Shown piece by piece: positions 29,421-38,700 of a DNA stretch of 46,271 nucleotides; position 1 is the stretch's first letter, and each line of letters opens with the position of its first letter. Below the pieces are notes generated by a model. It was not told the origin of the DNA. It made no database searches and saw only the letters and a program-made list of their open reading frames with translations. Position numbers and translations under genes: made by a program. Source of the DNA: an uncultured Candidatus Thioglobus sp. (GTDB lineage: Bacteria; Pseudomonadota; Gammaproteobacteria; PS1; Thioglobaceae); assembly GCA_910595805.1 (NCBI GenBank), contig CAJVCK010000009.1:1-46271 (forward strand). The letters are read 5' to 3'.

Positions 29421-30215
29421 CTACAGTGCTAATAACACTACTCCTAAAATTAATCGATAAACAACAAAGGGCATTAAACCAATACTGTCTAATAATTTAA
29501 TAAAAAACACAATGGTAAAGTAAGCGCTAATAGCTGCAACTAAAAAACCTAATATTAACATCAGCCAATCGACTGATTGTGGTTGCTGATATAAATCAAA
29601 GATCATCAACATAGCTGAAAGCGTAATCACAGGGATCGATAATAAAAAGGCAAACTGGGTAGACATCTGTCTAGATAAGCCAATTAACAATCCTGCCGTA
29701 ATGGTAATACCAGAGCGCGACGTACCTGGAATAAGCGCTAATGCTTGCATACTACCAATAAAACTAACATCTAGCCAATTAATCGCTTTTCTGATTAACA
29801 ACCTTTTGTTATTCACCCAAACACCTAAGCCCAACAATAAACCAAATATTAAGGTTGCATAAGCAATAACTTCAGTTGAACGTAGTGTTTGCTCAATGGT
29901 ATCTTTGAACGCTAAACCTGCCAAACCTACCGGGATTGTTCCTAATAATATTCCCCATGCTAATTTAGACTCACCAACTGTTTTAACCCTAACAACAGAA
30001 TAAAAAAAATCAGCTATTAAAGTTTTAATAATCAATCGATAGTAAAATACAATTGCACTGAGTGTACCTAGATGCACCATCACATCAAATGCCAAACCTT
30101 GGTCAGGCCAATCGGTTAATTTTGGCACTAGAATCAAATGTGCCGAAGATGATATTGGCAAGAATTCACTTAGTCCCTGAACTAATGATAATACGATTGT
30201 CTGAATGAAATCCAT
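29421..30215 (-). CDS. uppP: Undecaprenyl-diphosphatase (UppP/BacA)
   Basis: Recycles the undecaprenyl carrier of peptidoglycan and O-antigen synthesis by removing one phosphate. The 264-residue membrane protein has the catalytic (E/Q)xxxE motif as QGLSEFLPISSSAH at residues about 14-27, and the second motif PGTSRSGITITAGLL. About seven or eight hydrophobic helices are present. It starts 12 bases after the midA stop. Confidence 0.95.
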   Translation of the reverse strand: MDFIQTIVLSLVQGLSEFLPISSSAHLILVPKLTDWPDQGLAFDVMVHLGTLSAIVFYYRLIIKTLIADFFYSVVRVKTVGESKLAWGILLGTIPVGLAGLAFKDTIEQTLRSTEVIAYATLIFGLLLGLGVWVNNKRLLIRKAINWLDVSFIGSMQALALIPGTSRSGITITAGLLIGLSRQMSTQFAFLLSIPVITLSAMLMIFDLYQQPQSVDWLMLILGFLVAAISAYFTIVFFIKLLDSIGLMPFVVYRLILGVVLLAL

Positions 30216-30227
30216 AATATGGTAAGT

Positions 30228-31322
30228 TTACAACTTATGTGTCAAGTCTTGTTCTTTAAATCCGGTTAATTTTACGTGTAGATCTTTGCTAAGCGCTAAT
30301 ACTTTAAAACTTTCACCCATAGCACTAGGCAATACCAGTTGTTTAATTTGTTGTGCAAGAGTAATACGCTTGTTTTCATCAGTTTCAGCCAATAAATATT
30401 CGTCAATCCCTAATGATATTAAGAACATAGCTTGAGTTGCGTAACCTTTAATATCAAAACCACTACGTTGAGCTTGATCAGCCATATCAGAGAAATTAAC
30501 TGAAGTAGTAATGTCCTGTTCACCCACATTTACAAAAGGATCGTCGCTAGCTTTATGCTGATAATAACACCTCAGCGTGCCTTCACCACGCTGAGGGTGA
30601 AAATACTCATCTCGACCCATACCATAATCAATTAACAACACCAGGCCTTGATCAACAATATCACTCAATGCATCCACCCAAGCCATCGCTCTAAGATTTA
30701 TCTCAGTGGTATAGCCTTGTTCAACTTCGTTAGGTAATAACACTTTATCATTAGTATACGATTGATCAGACATCTTCCATTGCAATTGATCATCTTGACA
30801 ATCAACGCCAAGCTCTACAAAACCATTTTGTTTTTTAATTAGGCGCTTAGCGGGCATTGCATCTAAAACTTCATTGGCAACCACCACCCCTGAAAAATAC
30901 TCAGGAAAAGCACTCAGCCACACCACCCTATCGAGCAATTCTGGCAAAACTTTAGCGATGGTTTCTTTTTGTCGTTGTTTAAGTTCGGCACTAAGCTCAA
31001 GGATGTAGTATTTTTTCGGCAAGTTGTCGAGTCGGCCTAACTCAAATAGAATTTGAGTAGCCAATATGCCACTACCTGCACCAAATTCTAAAATATCATT
31101 ACTTCCATCAAGCACCTGCGCACATTGACGTGCCAAACAAAATCCAAACAAATCTGAAGTCTCTGGCGCAGTAATAAAATCCCCTTGCTCGCCAAATTTC
31201 TGTGCACCACCACTATAATAACCTTGCGCCGGATAATACAAAGCTAAATCCATAAATTCATCGAAACCTATGGGCTTGGCTTTTTGTATAATGGTGTTTT
31301 TGATTATTTGTTCTAAAGTCAC
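30228..31322 (-). CDS. MidA/NDUFAF7-family SAM-dependent methyltransferase
   Basis: A member of the DUF185 methyltransferases; the mitochondrial homologue NDUFAF7 methylates an arginine of complex I. Visible are FDEFMDLALYYPAQGYYSGG, DFITAPETSDLFG, the SAM motif ILEFGAGSGILATQIL, and ANEVLDAMPAKR. I prefer the GTG start at 31322 (VTLEQIIKNT) because it gives the family's usual N-terminus; an ATG at 31349 would extend it into the divergent folM gene by 13 bases. Substrate unknown in bacteria. Confidence 0.85.
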   Translation of the reverse strand: MTLEQIIKNTIIQKAKPIGFDEFMDLALYYPAQGYYSGGAQKFGEQGDFITAPETSDLFGFCLARQCAQVLDGSNDILEFGAGSGILATQILFELGRLDNLPKKYYILELSAELKQRQKETIAKVLPELLDRVVWLSAFPEYFSGVVVANEVLDAMPAKRLIKKQNGFVELGVDCQDDQLQWKMSDQSYTNDKVLLPNEVEQGYTTEINLRAMAWVDALSDIVDQGLVLLIDYGMGRDEYFHPQRGEGTLRCYYQHKASDDPFVNVGEQDITTSVNFSDMADQAQRSGFDIKGYATQAMFLISLGIDEYLLAETDENKRITLAQQIKQLVLPSAMGESFKVLALSKDLHVKLTGFKEQDLTHKL

Positions 31323-31336
31323 AAAAACTATTTTAT

Positions 31337-32056
31337 ATGAAAACAGCATTAATCACCGGCGGTGCGCAACGTATTGGCGCACAAATCGCACAAACACTAC
31401 ATAATGATGGTTATAACATTATTATTCACTATCGACATTCAAAACAAGCTGCCGAAACCTTAGCTCAAAAATTAAACGCTCAGCGTAACGACTCAGCCAC
31501 CACTGTTCAAGCAGAACTGTCAAATCTTGATGATATTAAAGCATTAAGTCAAGGTGTTAAGCAATTAGATGTTTTAGTTAACAATGCATCGATATTTTAT
31601 CCAACGTCTGTTGAAGAAGCCACTCAAGACACTTGGCACACCATTATGAATACTAACTTAATGGCGCCATTTTTTCTGTCGCAGTCATTAACAGAGGCTC
31701 TTAACAAAACTTCAGGCTGTATTATTAATATTGTTGACATCCACGGCGAGCGTCCACTTAAAAATCATGCGATTTATAATATTTCCAAAGCTGGTATTGC
31801 TATGATGACTAAAACCTTGGCCAAAGAGTTAGCACCCAATATTCGAGTTTGTGGCGTATCTCCTGGCTCTATTCTTTGGCCAGAAAATGAAGCTGAATTA
31901 ACCGATGAGCAAAAAAACAAAATGCTAAATAAAATTGCCCTAAGAAAACAAGGTAGTGCTTCTGATATCGCAAATACTGTTTTATTTTTAGCCAACTCAC
32001 CATATATCACTGGACAAATTATTAGTGTTGACGGTGGCCGCACGTTAAACCAGTAA
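31337..32056 (+). CDS. folM: Pteridine reductase/dihydromonapterin reductase-like SDR (FolM type)
   Basis: A 239-residue short-chain dehydrogenase. The nucleotide motif reads TGGAQRIG, the TGxxxRxG form typical of pteridine reductases rather than the common TGxxxGxG. Further motifs are LVNNAS, and YNISKAG with the catalytic Tyr and Lys, and SPGSILWPE, also FolM-like. The likely reaction is NADPH-dependent reduction of dihydrofolate or dihydromonapterin. It is divergent from midA with a gap of only 14 bases or an overlap, depending on the midA start. Confidence 0.85.
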   Translation: MKTALITGGAQRIGAQIAQTLHNDGYNIIIHYRHSKQAAETLAQKLNAQRNDSATTVQAELSNLDDIKALSQGVKQLDVLVNNASIFYPTSVEEATQDTWHTIMNTNLMAPFFLSQSLTEALNKTSGCIINIVDIHGERPLKNHAIYNISKAGIAMMTKTLAKELAPNIRVCGVSPGSILWPENEAELTDEQKNKMLNKIALRKQGSASDIANTVLFLANSPYITGQIISVDGGRTLNQ

Positions 32057-32077
32057 GCACGCAAGGAAATATTTTTG

Positions 32078-32086
32078 TGTTATAAT
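32078..32086 (+). promoter_or_regulatory. Extended -10 promoter of rne
   Basis: TGTTATAAT is a perfect extended -10 element, and no strong -35 is present 17 bases upstream. The expected start of transcription is near 32093, giving a leader of about 290 bases before the rne start codon. Confidence 0.55.
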
Positions 32087-32092
32087 TAGACT

Positions 32093-32379
32093 GCTTGATG
32101 TTTAAGATACATCAGCTAAAAGAATTTTTTTAAATGTTTTTGTACTAGACAAATACCACAAAAACTATAACAAATATTTTGGGCTTTTTTTTGCCACATA
32201 TAGAGTAACACGATCATTTATTCGCCCTTTTAGGCAATAAATCGAAAAAGGGTGTAAACCCTTTAAGGAATAGGTTTTTGAGTCATTTATGAATCAAATA
32301 AATCACAATTTAATGTCAAGTCAGCACTTATGTGTTGAATCTCTATACGTGGAAAAAAGTCCATCAACAGGACCAAACC
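32093..32379 (+). promoter_or_regulatory. Long structured rne leader
   Basis: This gene-free stretch of over 300 bases (32057-32379) seems to be the rne 5' leader. Near its 5' end TGATGT (32096-32101) can pair with ACATCA (32109-32114). In the middle AAAGGGT (32247-32253) pairs with ACCCTTT (32258-32264) around a GTAA tetraloop, while CCCTTTT (32225-32231) can pair instead with AAAAGGG (32246-32252). In E. coli the rne leader folds into hairpins that RNase E cleaves to control its own level. The same role here is inferred; I did not match the E. coli structure in detail. Confidence 0.5.
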
Positions 32380-34407
32380 ATGAATCATATTTTAATCAAT
32401 GCAACTCACAAAGAAGAGATCCGAGTCGCCATTGTCAAGAACAAAAAACTCACTGATCTTAATATAGAAACCAGCCTTAATCAAAAAAATAAAGGCAATA
32501 TTTACAAAGGTAAAATCTCTCGAGTTGAGCAATCTTTAGAAGCTGCTTTTGTTGACTACGGAAAAGAAAGACAAGGTTTTCTACCGTTTAAAGAAGTAGC
32601 AGAAAGCCTCTACAATGGCGCAAAACCTAAGGGTGATAAGCTAACTATTTCTGACGTTTTAAAGGAAGGACAAGAAATTATTGTCCAAGTAGAAAAGGAA
32701 GAGCGTGGCAATAAAGGTGCAGCGTTAAGTACCTATATTAATTTAGCTGGCGCTTACATGATTCTAACGCCAAACAATCCAAAAAGCCATGGTATTTCAA
32801 GACAAATAACATCATCAGATAGACAGTCTCTAAAAGAGATTATTCAAAAAATTACTATGCCAGATGACTCTGGTCTAATTATTCGCACCGCTGGATCTGG
32901 TAAATCTTTAGAAGAATTACAATGGGAAGTTGACTACTTATCAGAACTATGGACTTCAATTAACAACGCTGCAGAAAAACGCTCAGCACCTTTCTTAATT
33001 TATCAAGAAAGTGATATCATTATTCGCACGCTAAGAGATTACCTGCGTGAAGACACAGACAGCGTTGTAATTGATGATTTGGAAACCTTTCAAAATGCAA
33101 AAGAATTTGTTAGTTTTGTCCTGCCGCATTACCTAGATCGTATTAAACTTTTTGATATCTCTGAGCATTCTTTGTTTAGCCATATGGGTGTTGAAAACCA
33201 AGTTAAAAGTGTTTTTAACCGAGAGGTTTCTTTGCGCACAGGTGCAACTATCGTTTTTGATCCAACCGAAGCATTGACAGCAATTGATATTAACTCTGCT
33301 CGCTCAACGAAAGGATCTGATATTGAAGAGACGGCCTACCATACTAATTTAGAAGCTGCTAAAGAAATTGCCATACAACTGCAACTACGTGATATTGGTG
33401 GTTTAGTTGTAATAGACTTTATAGACATGGCCTCTGAAGAACACCGAAGATCAATTGAAAAAGCCATGGAGAATGCCACAAATTCAGATCGAGCGCGTAT
33501 TCAAATTGGTACAATTTCACAGTTCGGCTTGCTTGAAATGTCAAGGCAGCGCTTAATGAGTTCAGTCACTGAATCGGTCGAAAAATCTTGTGCACAGTGT
33601 CATGGTCGTGGTACTACACCGACAATTCCAAGCTTAGCATTAACCATACTTAGACAATTAGAAGATGGCTGTAATGCTTCCAACCAAACACAACGCCTAA
33701 CTATTCAATCTAGTGTTGATATTATTACTTATTTATTAAATGAAAAGCGCACTGATATTGCCAGATTAGAACAAAAGCACACAATCAAAATCACGCTATT
33801 GCCTAATCCTTATATGCAATTCCCTAACTTTAGCATTAACAAGCAAAAAGGGGATAAAAAATCACAGCATAAGAGCTACCAAGGCATATCCAAACCACAA
33901 CAAACACTAGCTGAAAATGGCCTGACTAATGCGGCCGAAGAGCCTGTGGTTAATATGAATCGACCAGAAACACGCGTACCTGAGAAAAAACAACTTTCAT
34001 TATTTGAAAGAATAAAAAAAGCATTATTTGGTACTAAGAAAAAGAAAGTCGATAAAAAACGTCCAAACTCAAACAATCGTAATCGAAATAAGAATCGTAA
34101 TCGAAATAGAAATAAGAATCGTAATAAAAATCAAGGGAATGGAAACGCTCAAAATAAAAATCAGCATCCCCAAAAAAAACAGCAACAAAAACCGAATCCT
34201 CAAGCAAAAAACAAGCCTCAGGAAAACAAGAAACAAAAAACACAAAATAAATCCCAGGGCAAAGCTAATCCTAAGTCACAACAAAAGCCTAAGGCCGATG
34301 CGAAACCTAAAACTGAGTCTAAACCAGAAAATAAGGCACAACAAAAGCCTAAGGCCGATGCGAAACCTAAAACTGAGTCTAAACCAGAAACCCAAAACGT
34401 TAATTAA
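32380..34407 (+). CDS. rne: Ribonuclease E, short form with low-complexity tail
   Basis: Endoribonuclease central to mRNA decay and rRNA/tRNA processing. The ATG at 32380 begins MNHILINATHKEEIRVA, as in other RNase E proteins, and follows an AGGA site; an in-frame ATG at 32332 is less likely. An S1 domain (residues 38-120), the catalytic D303 in AIDINS and D346 in VVIDFIDM, and the zinc-link cysteines in CAQCHGRG (404-407) are present. The 675-residue chain is far shorter than the 1061 of E. coli. The degradosome scaffold is replaced by a basic, Asn/Gln/Lys/Arg-rich tail from about residue 555, with two copies of a 20-residue repeat. Confidence 0.95.
   Translation: MNHILINATHKEEIRVAIVKNKKLTDLNIETSLNQKNKGNIYKGKISRVEQSLEAAFVDYGKERQGFLPFKEVAESLYNGAKPKGDKLTISDVLKEGQEIIVQVEKEERGNKGAALSTYINLAGAYMILTPNNPKSHGISRQITSSDRQSLKEIIQKITMPDDSGLIIRTAGSGKSLEELQWEVDYLSELWTSINNAAEKRSAPFLIYQESDIIIRTLRDYLREDTDSVVIDDLETFQNAKEFVSFVLPHYLDRIKLFDISEHSLFSHMGVENQVKSVFNREVSLRTGATIVFDPTEALTAIDINSARSTKGSDIEETAYHTNLEAAKEIAIQLQLRDIGGLVVIDFIDMASEEHRRSIEKAMENATNSDRARIQIGTISQFGLLEMSRQRLMSSVTESVEKSCAQCHGRGTTPTIPSLALTILRQLEDGCNASNQTQRLTIQSSVDIITYLLNEKRTDIARLEQKHTIKITLLPNPYMQFPNFSINKQKGDKKSQHKSYQGISKPQQTLAENGLTNAAEEPVVNMNRPETRVPEKKQLSLFERIKKALFGTKKKKVDKKRPNSNNRNRNKNRNRNRNKNRNKNQGNGNAQNKNQHPQKKQQQKPNPQAKNKPQENKKQKTQNKSQGKANPKSQQKPKADAKPKTESKPENKAQQKPKADAKPKTESKPETQNVN
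34277..34390 (+). repeat. 60-base tandem repeat inside the rne 3' end
   Basis: A 54-base segment at 34277-34330 recurs without change at 34337-34390 (period 60). It encodes the repeated residues QQKPKADAKPKTESKPE in the disordered RNase E tail. Perfect DNA identity points to a recent in-frame duplication. Confidence 0.9.
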
Positions 34408-34409
34408 TC

Positions 34410-35213
34410 ATGGACCTATATGGTGTTTTTGGCAATCCGATAAAGCACAGTTTGTCACCCGCTATTCACACTCAATTTTCCAATCAGACTGGGTGTGATA
34501 TTAAGTATGAAAAAATATTAGCACCCATAAACGATTTTGATCATAGTGCAAAATCGTTTATTACTCAAGGCGCTAAAGGCTTTAATATTACCGTACCCTT
34601 TAAAATAGAGGCTTTTAACCTAGCAACTGAGCTCACGCTTAATGCTCAGACTGCAGGTGCAGCAAACACCATCAAAATAGACGGTGATAAGCTCATTGGT
34701 GAAAACACAGACGGTATTGGTTTGGTCAACGACTTAATCAAAAACCTAGGTATTAACCTTAACAACAAAACCATACTAATTCTTGGCGCAGGTGGTGCTA
34801 CTCGTGGTATTTTATTGCCACTCCTAAAGCAAAATCCTAAACGCCTTATGATTGCTAATCGAACTGCATCAAAAGCTAAACAATTAGCACTTGACTTTTC
34901 TGTCCATGGTAAGACTTGTGGTTTTGGTTTGGATAAAATTAAAGACGCGCCTGTTGATGTGATTATTAATGCTACCAGCGCCTCACTAGATGGGCAAATG
35001 CCGACTATTGCTAATGGTGTAGCTAATGATGCCATTTGTTATGATTTGATGTATGGTACGCAAACACCGTTCATAGATTGGGCAAAAGCCAATAATGCCA
35101 AAATGGTTGTTGATGGTTTAGGTATGTTGGTTGAACAGGCTGCTGCAGCTTTTGAATTTTGGACCGGTAAACAACCTAACACTCATGAAGTTATTAAAAA
35201 TTTACGGAGCTAA
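34410..35213 (+). CDS. aroE: Shikimate dehydrogenase (NADP+)
   Basis: Reduces 3-dehydroshikimate to shikimate in aromatic amino acid synthesis. The 267 residues start [17 protein letters not shown] with the substrate-binding SLSP motif, followed by FNITVPFK with the catalytic lysine, [12 protein letters not shown], and the Rossmann motif [11 protein letters not shown]. The NADP motif ANRTASKA follows. It begins 2 bases after the rne stop, so it is probably cotranscribed, and overlaps the convergent pdxH by 12 bases at its 3' end. Confidence 0.96.
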   Translation: MDLYGVFGNPIKHSLSPAIHTQFSNQTGCDIKYEKILAPINDFDHSAKSFITQGAKGFNITVPFKIEAFNLATELTLNAQTAGAANTIKIDGDKLIGENTDGIGLVNDLIKNLGINLNNKTILILGAGGATRGILLPLLKQNPKRLMIANRTASKAKQLALDFSVHGKTCGFGLDKIKDAPVDVIINATSASLDGQMPTIANGVANDAICYDLMYGTQTPFIDWAKANNAKMVVDGLGMLVEQAAAAFEFWTGKQPNTHEVIKNLRS

Positions 35214-35840
35214 ACGTTCTACTCCCCAAGCATCACCCTCTTTTCTGTAAATAAATCGATCATGTAGACGATTTTCTCTACCCTGCCAAAATTCAATGGT
35301 GTGTGGTACTACGCGATAACCACCCCAAAAATCAGGTAGTGGTACTTCGCCTTTGTTAAACTTCTCTTTCATTGATTCAAATTGTGACAATAGCATTTGT
35401 CTAGATGACAATTGTGAAGACTGGTTTGATGCCCAAGCACCAAGCTGTGAATCTTTTGGACGTGAAGAGAAATACTTAATAGAATCAAGCGTTGGTATTT
35501 TTTCAACGACACCTGAAATCTTCACCTGTCTTTCAAGATCTAACCAGGGAAACAATAAAGCTGCTTTTGGATTGCCTGTTATTTGTTTTGATTTTTTAGA
35601 ATTGTAATTGGTAAAAAATACAAAACCCTGTTCATTAAATGACTTTAATAATACAGTCCTAATACCAATTTCGTCACTATCTGCTGTGGCAAGACTCATG
35701 GCATTTGGCAGAGTTAACCCTGCTTGAGTTGCTTGTTCTATCCAAGACTCAAATTGTACAAATGGATTGCCATCAAGCTCAGTACGCGTTATACCATTAC
35801 TGGTAAATTCTTGTCTTAACTTTAATAAATCAACACTCAT
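35202..35840 (-). CDS. pdxH: Pyridoxamine 5'-phosphate oxidase
   Basis: FMN enzyme that makes pyridoxal 5'-phosphate, needed by argD among others. The 212-residue protein shows [36 protein letters not shown], a [16 protein letters not shown] segment, and the C-terminal [20 protein letters not shown] with substrate-contacting Arg and His, ending in VERLAP. It overlaps the upstream monooxygenase gene by one base and the convergent aroE by 12 bases. Confidence 0.95.
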   Translation of the reverse strand: MSVDLLKLRQEFTSNGITRTELDGNPFVQFESWIEQATQAGLTLPNAMSLATADSDEIGIRTVLLKSFNEQGFVFFTNYNSKKSKQITGNPKAALLFPWLDLERQVKISGVVEKIPTLDSIKYFSSRPKDSQLGAWASNQSSQLSSRQMLLSQFESMKEKFNKGEVPLPDFWGGYRVVPHTIEFWQGRENRLHDRFIYRKEGDAWGVERLAP

Positions 35841-37051
35841 TAAAAAGGAAGAAACTTGTTCTTCTTAGCCTCAGTCAAATGATTTGAAATTAGGTATTTA
35901 ATCGGCGGAAAGTGCTCTGCAAACTTAAGTACAAACCGCCTAACCTGCTTAATCACTGGCGCATCATTGGTAAACAGCGCCACAATACCGTTAGTACCAA
36001 AAAACATGAGTCGGGTTAGATTAATATGTTTTTTCTCAAATAACTTAAGAAGTGAGGTCGAACCAATATCTTGGCCATGCATCAACGCTTCTTTAATTAA
36101 GGTTGCTAAGATGTCTTGGCCTCTTAAACCCAAATTAAACCCATGTGCCGTAACTGGATGCATACCAACAGCCGCATCGCCAATCAATGCAAAACGATTG
36201 GCAATAAACGTTTGTGCATGTACACCCACTAAAGGGTAAGAATGGCGCTCACCACTTTGTGTCATTTGCCCAAATGCGCCTTTAAAATCTTTTGTAATCT
36301 TAGTATTAAAATCTGTCTCAGACATATCTAACATAGCTCTAGATTTATCTGTAGTTACAGTTAAAACAACAGAAGATGCATTACCAACCATTGGCAATAA
36401 AGCCAAAGTTTGTCCATAATCAAAACACTCTAATGCAACATTATTGTGTCTGTTTTCATGCTCCATTTTAGTGACTATCATCACTTTGGAAAAATCTTTC
36501 ATTAATGCGGGTATACCCACCTTGCGACGAATATTTGAAAAACGGCTGTCTGCTGCAATCACTAATTTTGTCTCGATCTGATCGCCATCAGCAAACAATA
36601 CCTTTGAATGTGTTTCACAGTACTCAACATCATCTACCATTGAATCTGTTTTAATGGTGATATTATCTGCCTGACTAACACGTTGATACAATGCTTGTCG
36701 AACTTGATAATTAGGCACTAAATAACCCAACGCATCGATTGAAGAGTCATCACTCTTGAAATTTAACAATGAAGGTGAGTCGCCATCAAAAACTTTCGCT
36801 TCTCGCAAAGGAGCAACTTCTGCCTGGTTAACTAAATCCCAAACACCTAGTTTTTTTAAAATCTTGAGTGATAAATGCGTCAGTGCTATTTCTCTGCCAT
36901 CAGCCTGAGGGTTAGCAATAGCGTCAATACTAGATTTTTCTACTACTAGAACGTTTACATCAGCCCCTATCATTGAGGCGGCAAAACTAAGCCCTGCTGG
37001 TCCACCACCAATAATGACAATATCGTACGGAGTTTGCATATTTAAATTCAA
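35840..37051 (-). CDS. FAD-dependent ubiquinone-biosynthesis hydroxylase (UbiH/UbiM-type)
   Basis: A 403-residue class A flavin monooxygenase. The FAD motif [15 protein letters not shown] is near the N-terminus, [15 protein letters not shown] follows at about residue 50, and the second FAD motif is [24 protein letters not shown]. The VTAHG form, rather than the GQG of UbiH/UbiI, is what I associate with the UbiM group, which can hydroxylate several ring positions. I have not assigned a symbol because position specificity cannot be decided here. It is coupled to pdxH by a 1-base overlap. Confidence 0.8.
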   Translation of the reverse strand: MNLNMQTPYDIVIIGGGPAGLSFAASMIGADVNVLVVEKSSIDAIANPQADGREIALTHLSLKILKKLGVWDLVNQAEVAPLREAKVFDGDSPSLLNFKSDDSSIDALGYLVPNYQVRQALYQRVSQADNITIKTDSMVDDVEYCETHSKVLFADGDQIETKLVIAADSRFSNIRRKVGIPALMKDFSKVMIVTKMEHENRHNNVALECFDYGQTLALLPMVGNASSVVLTVTTDKSRAMLDMSETDFNTKITKDFKGAFGQMTQSGERHSYPLVGVHAQTFIANRFALIGDAAVGMHPVTAHGFNLGLRGQDILATLIKEALMHGQDIGSTSLLKLFEKKHINLTRLMFFGTNGIVALFTNDAPVIKQVRRFVLKFAEHFPPIKYLISNHLTEAKKNKFLPF

Positions 37052-37093
37052 AATAGTGAGATAATAAGCCTATTATAACTACCCGAGCTACTG

Positions 37094-37510
37094 ATGATTT
37101 ACGTTGTTATTCAATTTGGCTGCATTATTTATCTAATTATTAACGCACGATTCGACCATTTGAATACATTAAGTATCACTCTCATTGCGCTCTCAATTGT
37201 GATTGGATTAATGGCGGTTATGAATATGAAACTTAATAATCTTAATATCGTCCCTACATTAAAAGATAAGCACCAGCTCGTAACCCATGGCATCTATCGA
37301 TTGATCCGACACCCAATGTATACCAGTGTATTGCTATTTTGCTTAGCATTTACCTTAAGCATTGCTGATAATCAAGCAGTAGTTGTTATGTTTATTCTGT
37401 TCATTGATCTGATAATAAAATCAAATGTAGAAGAAAAATTACTCAGTGAACGTTTTAACGACTACAAAACCTATAAAAATAAGTCTGGAAAATTCTTACC
37501 TTTTTTGTAA
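37094..37510 (+). CDS. Isoprenylcysteine carboxyl methyltransferase-like membrane protein
   Basis: A 138-residue membrane protein of the ICMT/PEMT-like methyltransferase family. Three to four hydrophobic helices are visible, and the C-terminal part has the family motif HGIYRLIRHPMYTSVLLF followed by EEKLLSERFNDYKTYK. Bacterial members have no established substrate. Its ATG follows the divergent monooxygenase gene by 42 bases, and the last 15 bases overlap the convergent Sel1 gene. Confidence 0.8.
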   Translation: MIYVVIQFGCIIYLIINARFDHLNTLSITLIALSIVIGLMAVMNMKLNNLNIVPTLKDKHQLVTHGIYRLIRHPMYTSVLLFCLAFTLSIADNQAVVVMFILFIDLIIKSNVEEKLLSERFNDYKTYKNKSGKFLPFL

Positions 37511-38548
37511 TCTTTTAAGCTTAAAACCTGCCATTTTATTGCCTTTCTTGCTCAGTTTTTTCAACCAGAACTTGGCATTCTTAATAGAACGCTCTGTACC
37601 AATGCCTTTTTCATACATTAAAGCTACTTTAAGTTGGGACGCTTGATGCCCCTCTCTTGCAGCATGAATATAATGCTCATAAGCTTTTTTAGTATTCTTA
37701 GTAACACCTTTTCCGTGCTCATACAAATAACCTAGCTTATTGTAAGCATCAAGATTACCTTCTTTTATAGATATTTGGTAATAATGATAAGCAGTTTCAT
37801 AGTTTGGTTTAACACCTAGACCAACTTCGTATAACACGCCTAATCGATAGGCCGCACCAACATGCTTCAACTGCTGTGCTTTGATATACCAATTTACTGC
37901 GCTTATATAATCTTTTTTTGTGCCTTTACCATATTCATATAACCAGCCCATTTTATATTGAGCATCTGCATGGTCTTGTTTAGCAGCTTTTAAATACCAA
38001 ATAAATGCATTATCATAATCATCACTATCCTGATAAGCATTTGCTAGTCGATACTGACCTTCACTATTACCCGATTCAGCTGCATCAAGTAACCATTTAT
38101 TCGCTAATAATGTATTTTGTTTGGTGTTTAGGCCTTGTTGATATATTAAAGACAAACTGTATTGTGCATCAGCATGCCCTTGATTAGCTGATTGCTTAAA
38201 TAACTCAAATGCTTTAGTTGTGTCTTTTTCAACACCAACACCTTGATAAAACAAAAAACCTAAATAATACTGAGCCTTATCGTGATTTTGTTCAACGGAG
38301 GCGTTTAACAACTCCAGACCTTTAGGGTCGTTTTGGGGGGTGCCTTTTCCCTCAATATACATCATCGCCAGTGCAGTTTTGGCTTCTAAACTACCAATCT
38401 TTGCTGAATGCTTAAATGCATTAAACGCTTTTTCATAGTCTTGATCAACACCATTGCCATAATAGTAGGCTTTACCCCTTTCATACAGGCTTGTATCAGC
38501 CATAACCAAGCTGGTAAAAAATAATATAAAAATTGATATAAATCTCAT
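37496..38548 (-). CDS. Secreted Sel1-repeat protein, about nine repeats
   Basis: A 350-residue exported solenoid. An N-terminal signal peptide (MRFISIFILFFTSLVMA) is followed by about nine Sel1-like repeats of about 36 residues, each carrying a version of AQYxLGxLYExGxGVxKDxxKAxxWYxKAA, and a basic tail (KRLQKR). Sel1 repeats mediate protein-protein contacts; bacterial examples act in envelope signalling, exopolysaccharide control or host interaction. The function here is unknown. A perfect TATAAT ends 7 bases before the ATG and there is no ribosome site, so the mRNA may be leaderless. Confidence 0.88.
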   Translation of the reverse strand: MRFISIFILFFTSLVMADTSLYERGKAYYYGNGVDQDYEKAFNAFKHSAKIGSLEAKTALAMMYIEGKGTPQNDPKGLELLNASVEQNHDKAQYYLGFLFYQGVGVEKDTTKAFELFKQSANQGHADAQYSLSLIYQQGLNTKQNTLLANKWLLDAAESGNSEGQYRLANAYQDSDDYDNAFIWYLKAAKQDHADAQYKMGWLYEYGKGTKKDYISAVNWYIKAQQLKHVGAAYRLGVLYEVGLGVKPNYETAYHYYQISIKEGNLDAYNKLGYLYEHGKGVTKNTKKAYEHYIHAAREGHQASQLKVALMYEKGIGTERSIKNAKFWLKKLSKKGNKMAGFKLKRLQKR

Positions 38549-38555
38549 GGATAAG

Positions 38556-38561
38556 ATTATA
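38556..38561 (-). promoter_or_regulatory. -10 box just before the Sel1 gene
   Basis: A perfect TATAAT on the minus strand, 7 bases before the ATG at 38548. The expected start of transcription is at or one base before the start codon. Confidence 0.45.
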
Positions 38562-38578
38562 TTAGAATTAAGAATAAA

Positions 38579-38623
38579 TTAAGCCTTATCTAAGTCATTA
38601 AGAAACTTAATGAGGGGGCTTAA
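38579..38623 (-). terminator. Nested hairpin between the 91-aa gene and the Sel1 gene
   Basis: The inner stem TCATTAAG/CTTAATGA (38595-38602 with 38606-38613) has a 3-base AAA loop. The outer arms TTAAGCC (38579-38585) and GGCTTAA (38617-38623) enclose it. On the minus strand the structure is followed by TTTATTCTTAATTC. It probably ends the transcript of the 91-aa gene, but it also lies directly upstream of the Sel1 promoter. No gene is seen in the rest of 38549-38700. Confidence 0.5.
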
Positions 38624-38700
38624 GAATATTTTTAAAGAAGATTTCGAACAACCAAAATCATGCAACATTAACAAACAAAATGCCTGCTAGTGTTAATAAT

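Noticed and set aside
32332..32379. N-terminal extension of RNase E from an upstream ATG
   Set aside because: The family N-terminus begins at 32380 (MNHILINAT), which has its own AGGA site.
32289..32450. Out-of-frame upstream reading frame in the rne leader that overlaps the rne start
   Set aside because: No ribosome site and no sign of coding; a regulatory uORF is possible but unsupported.
34277..34390. CRISPR-like direct repeat
   Set aside because: Two in-frame copies inside a coding region with a 6-base gap; it is a protein repeat.
34028..34498. 156-codon frame overlapping the rne tail and aroE start
   Set aside because: It is the repeat-rich rne tail read in another frame; its Lys/Ile/Arg-rich product follows from the A-rich DNA.
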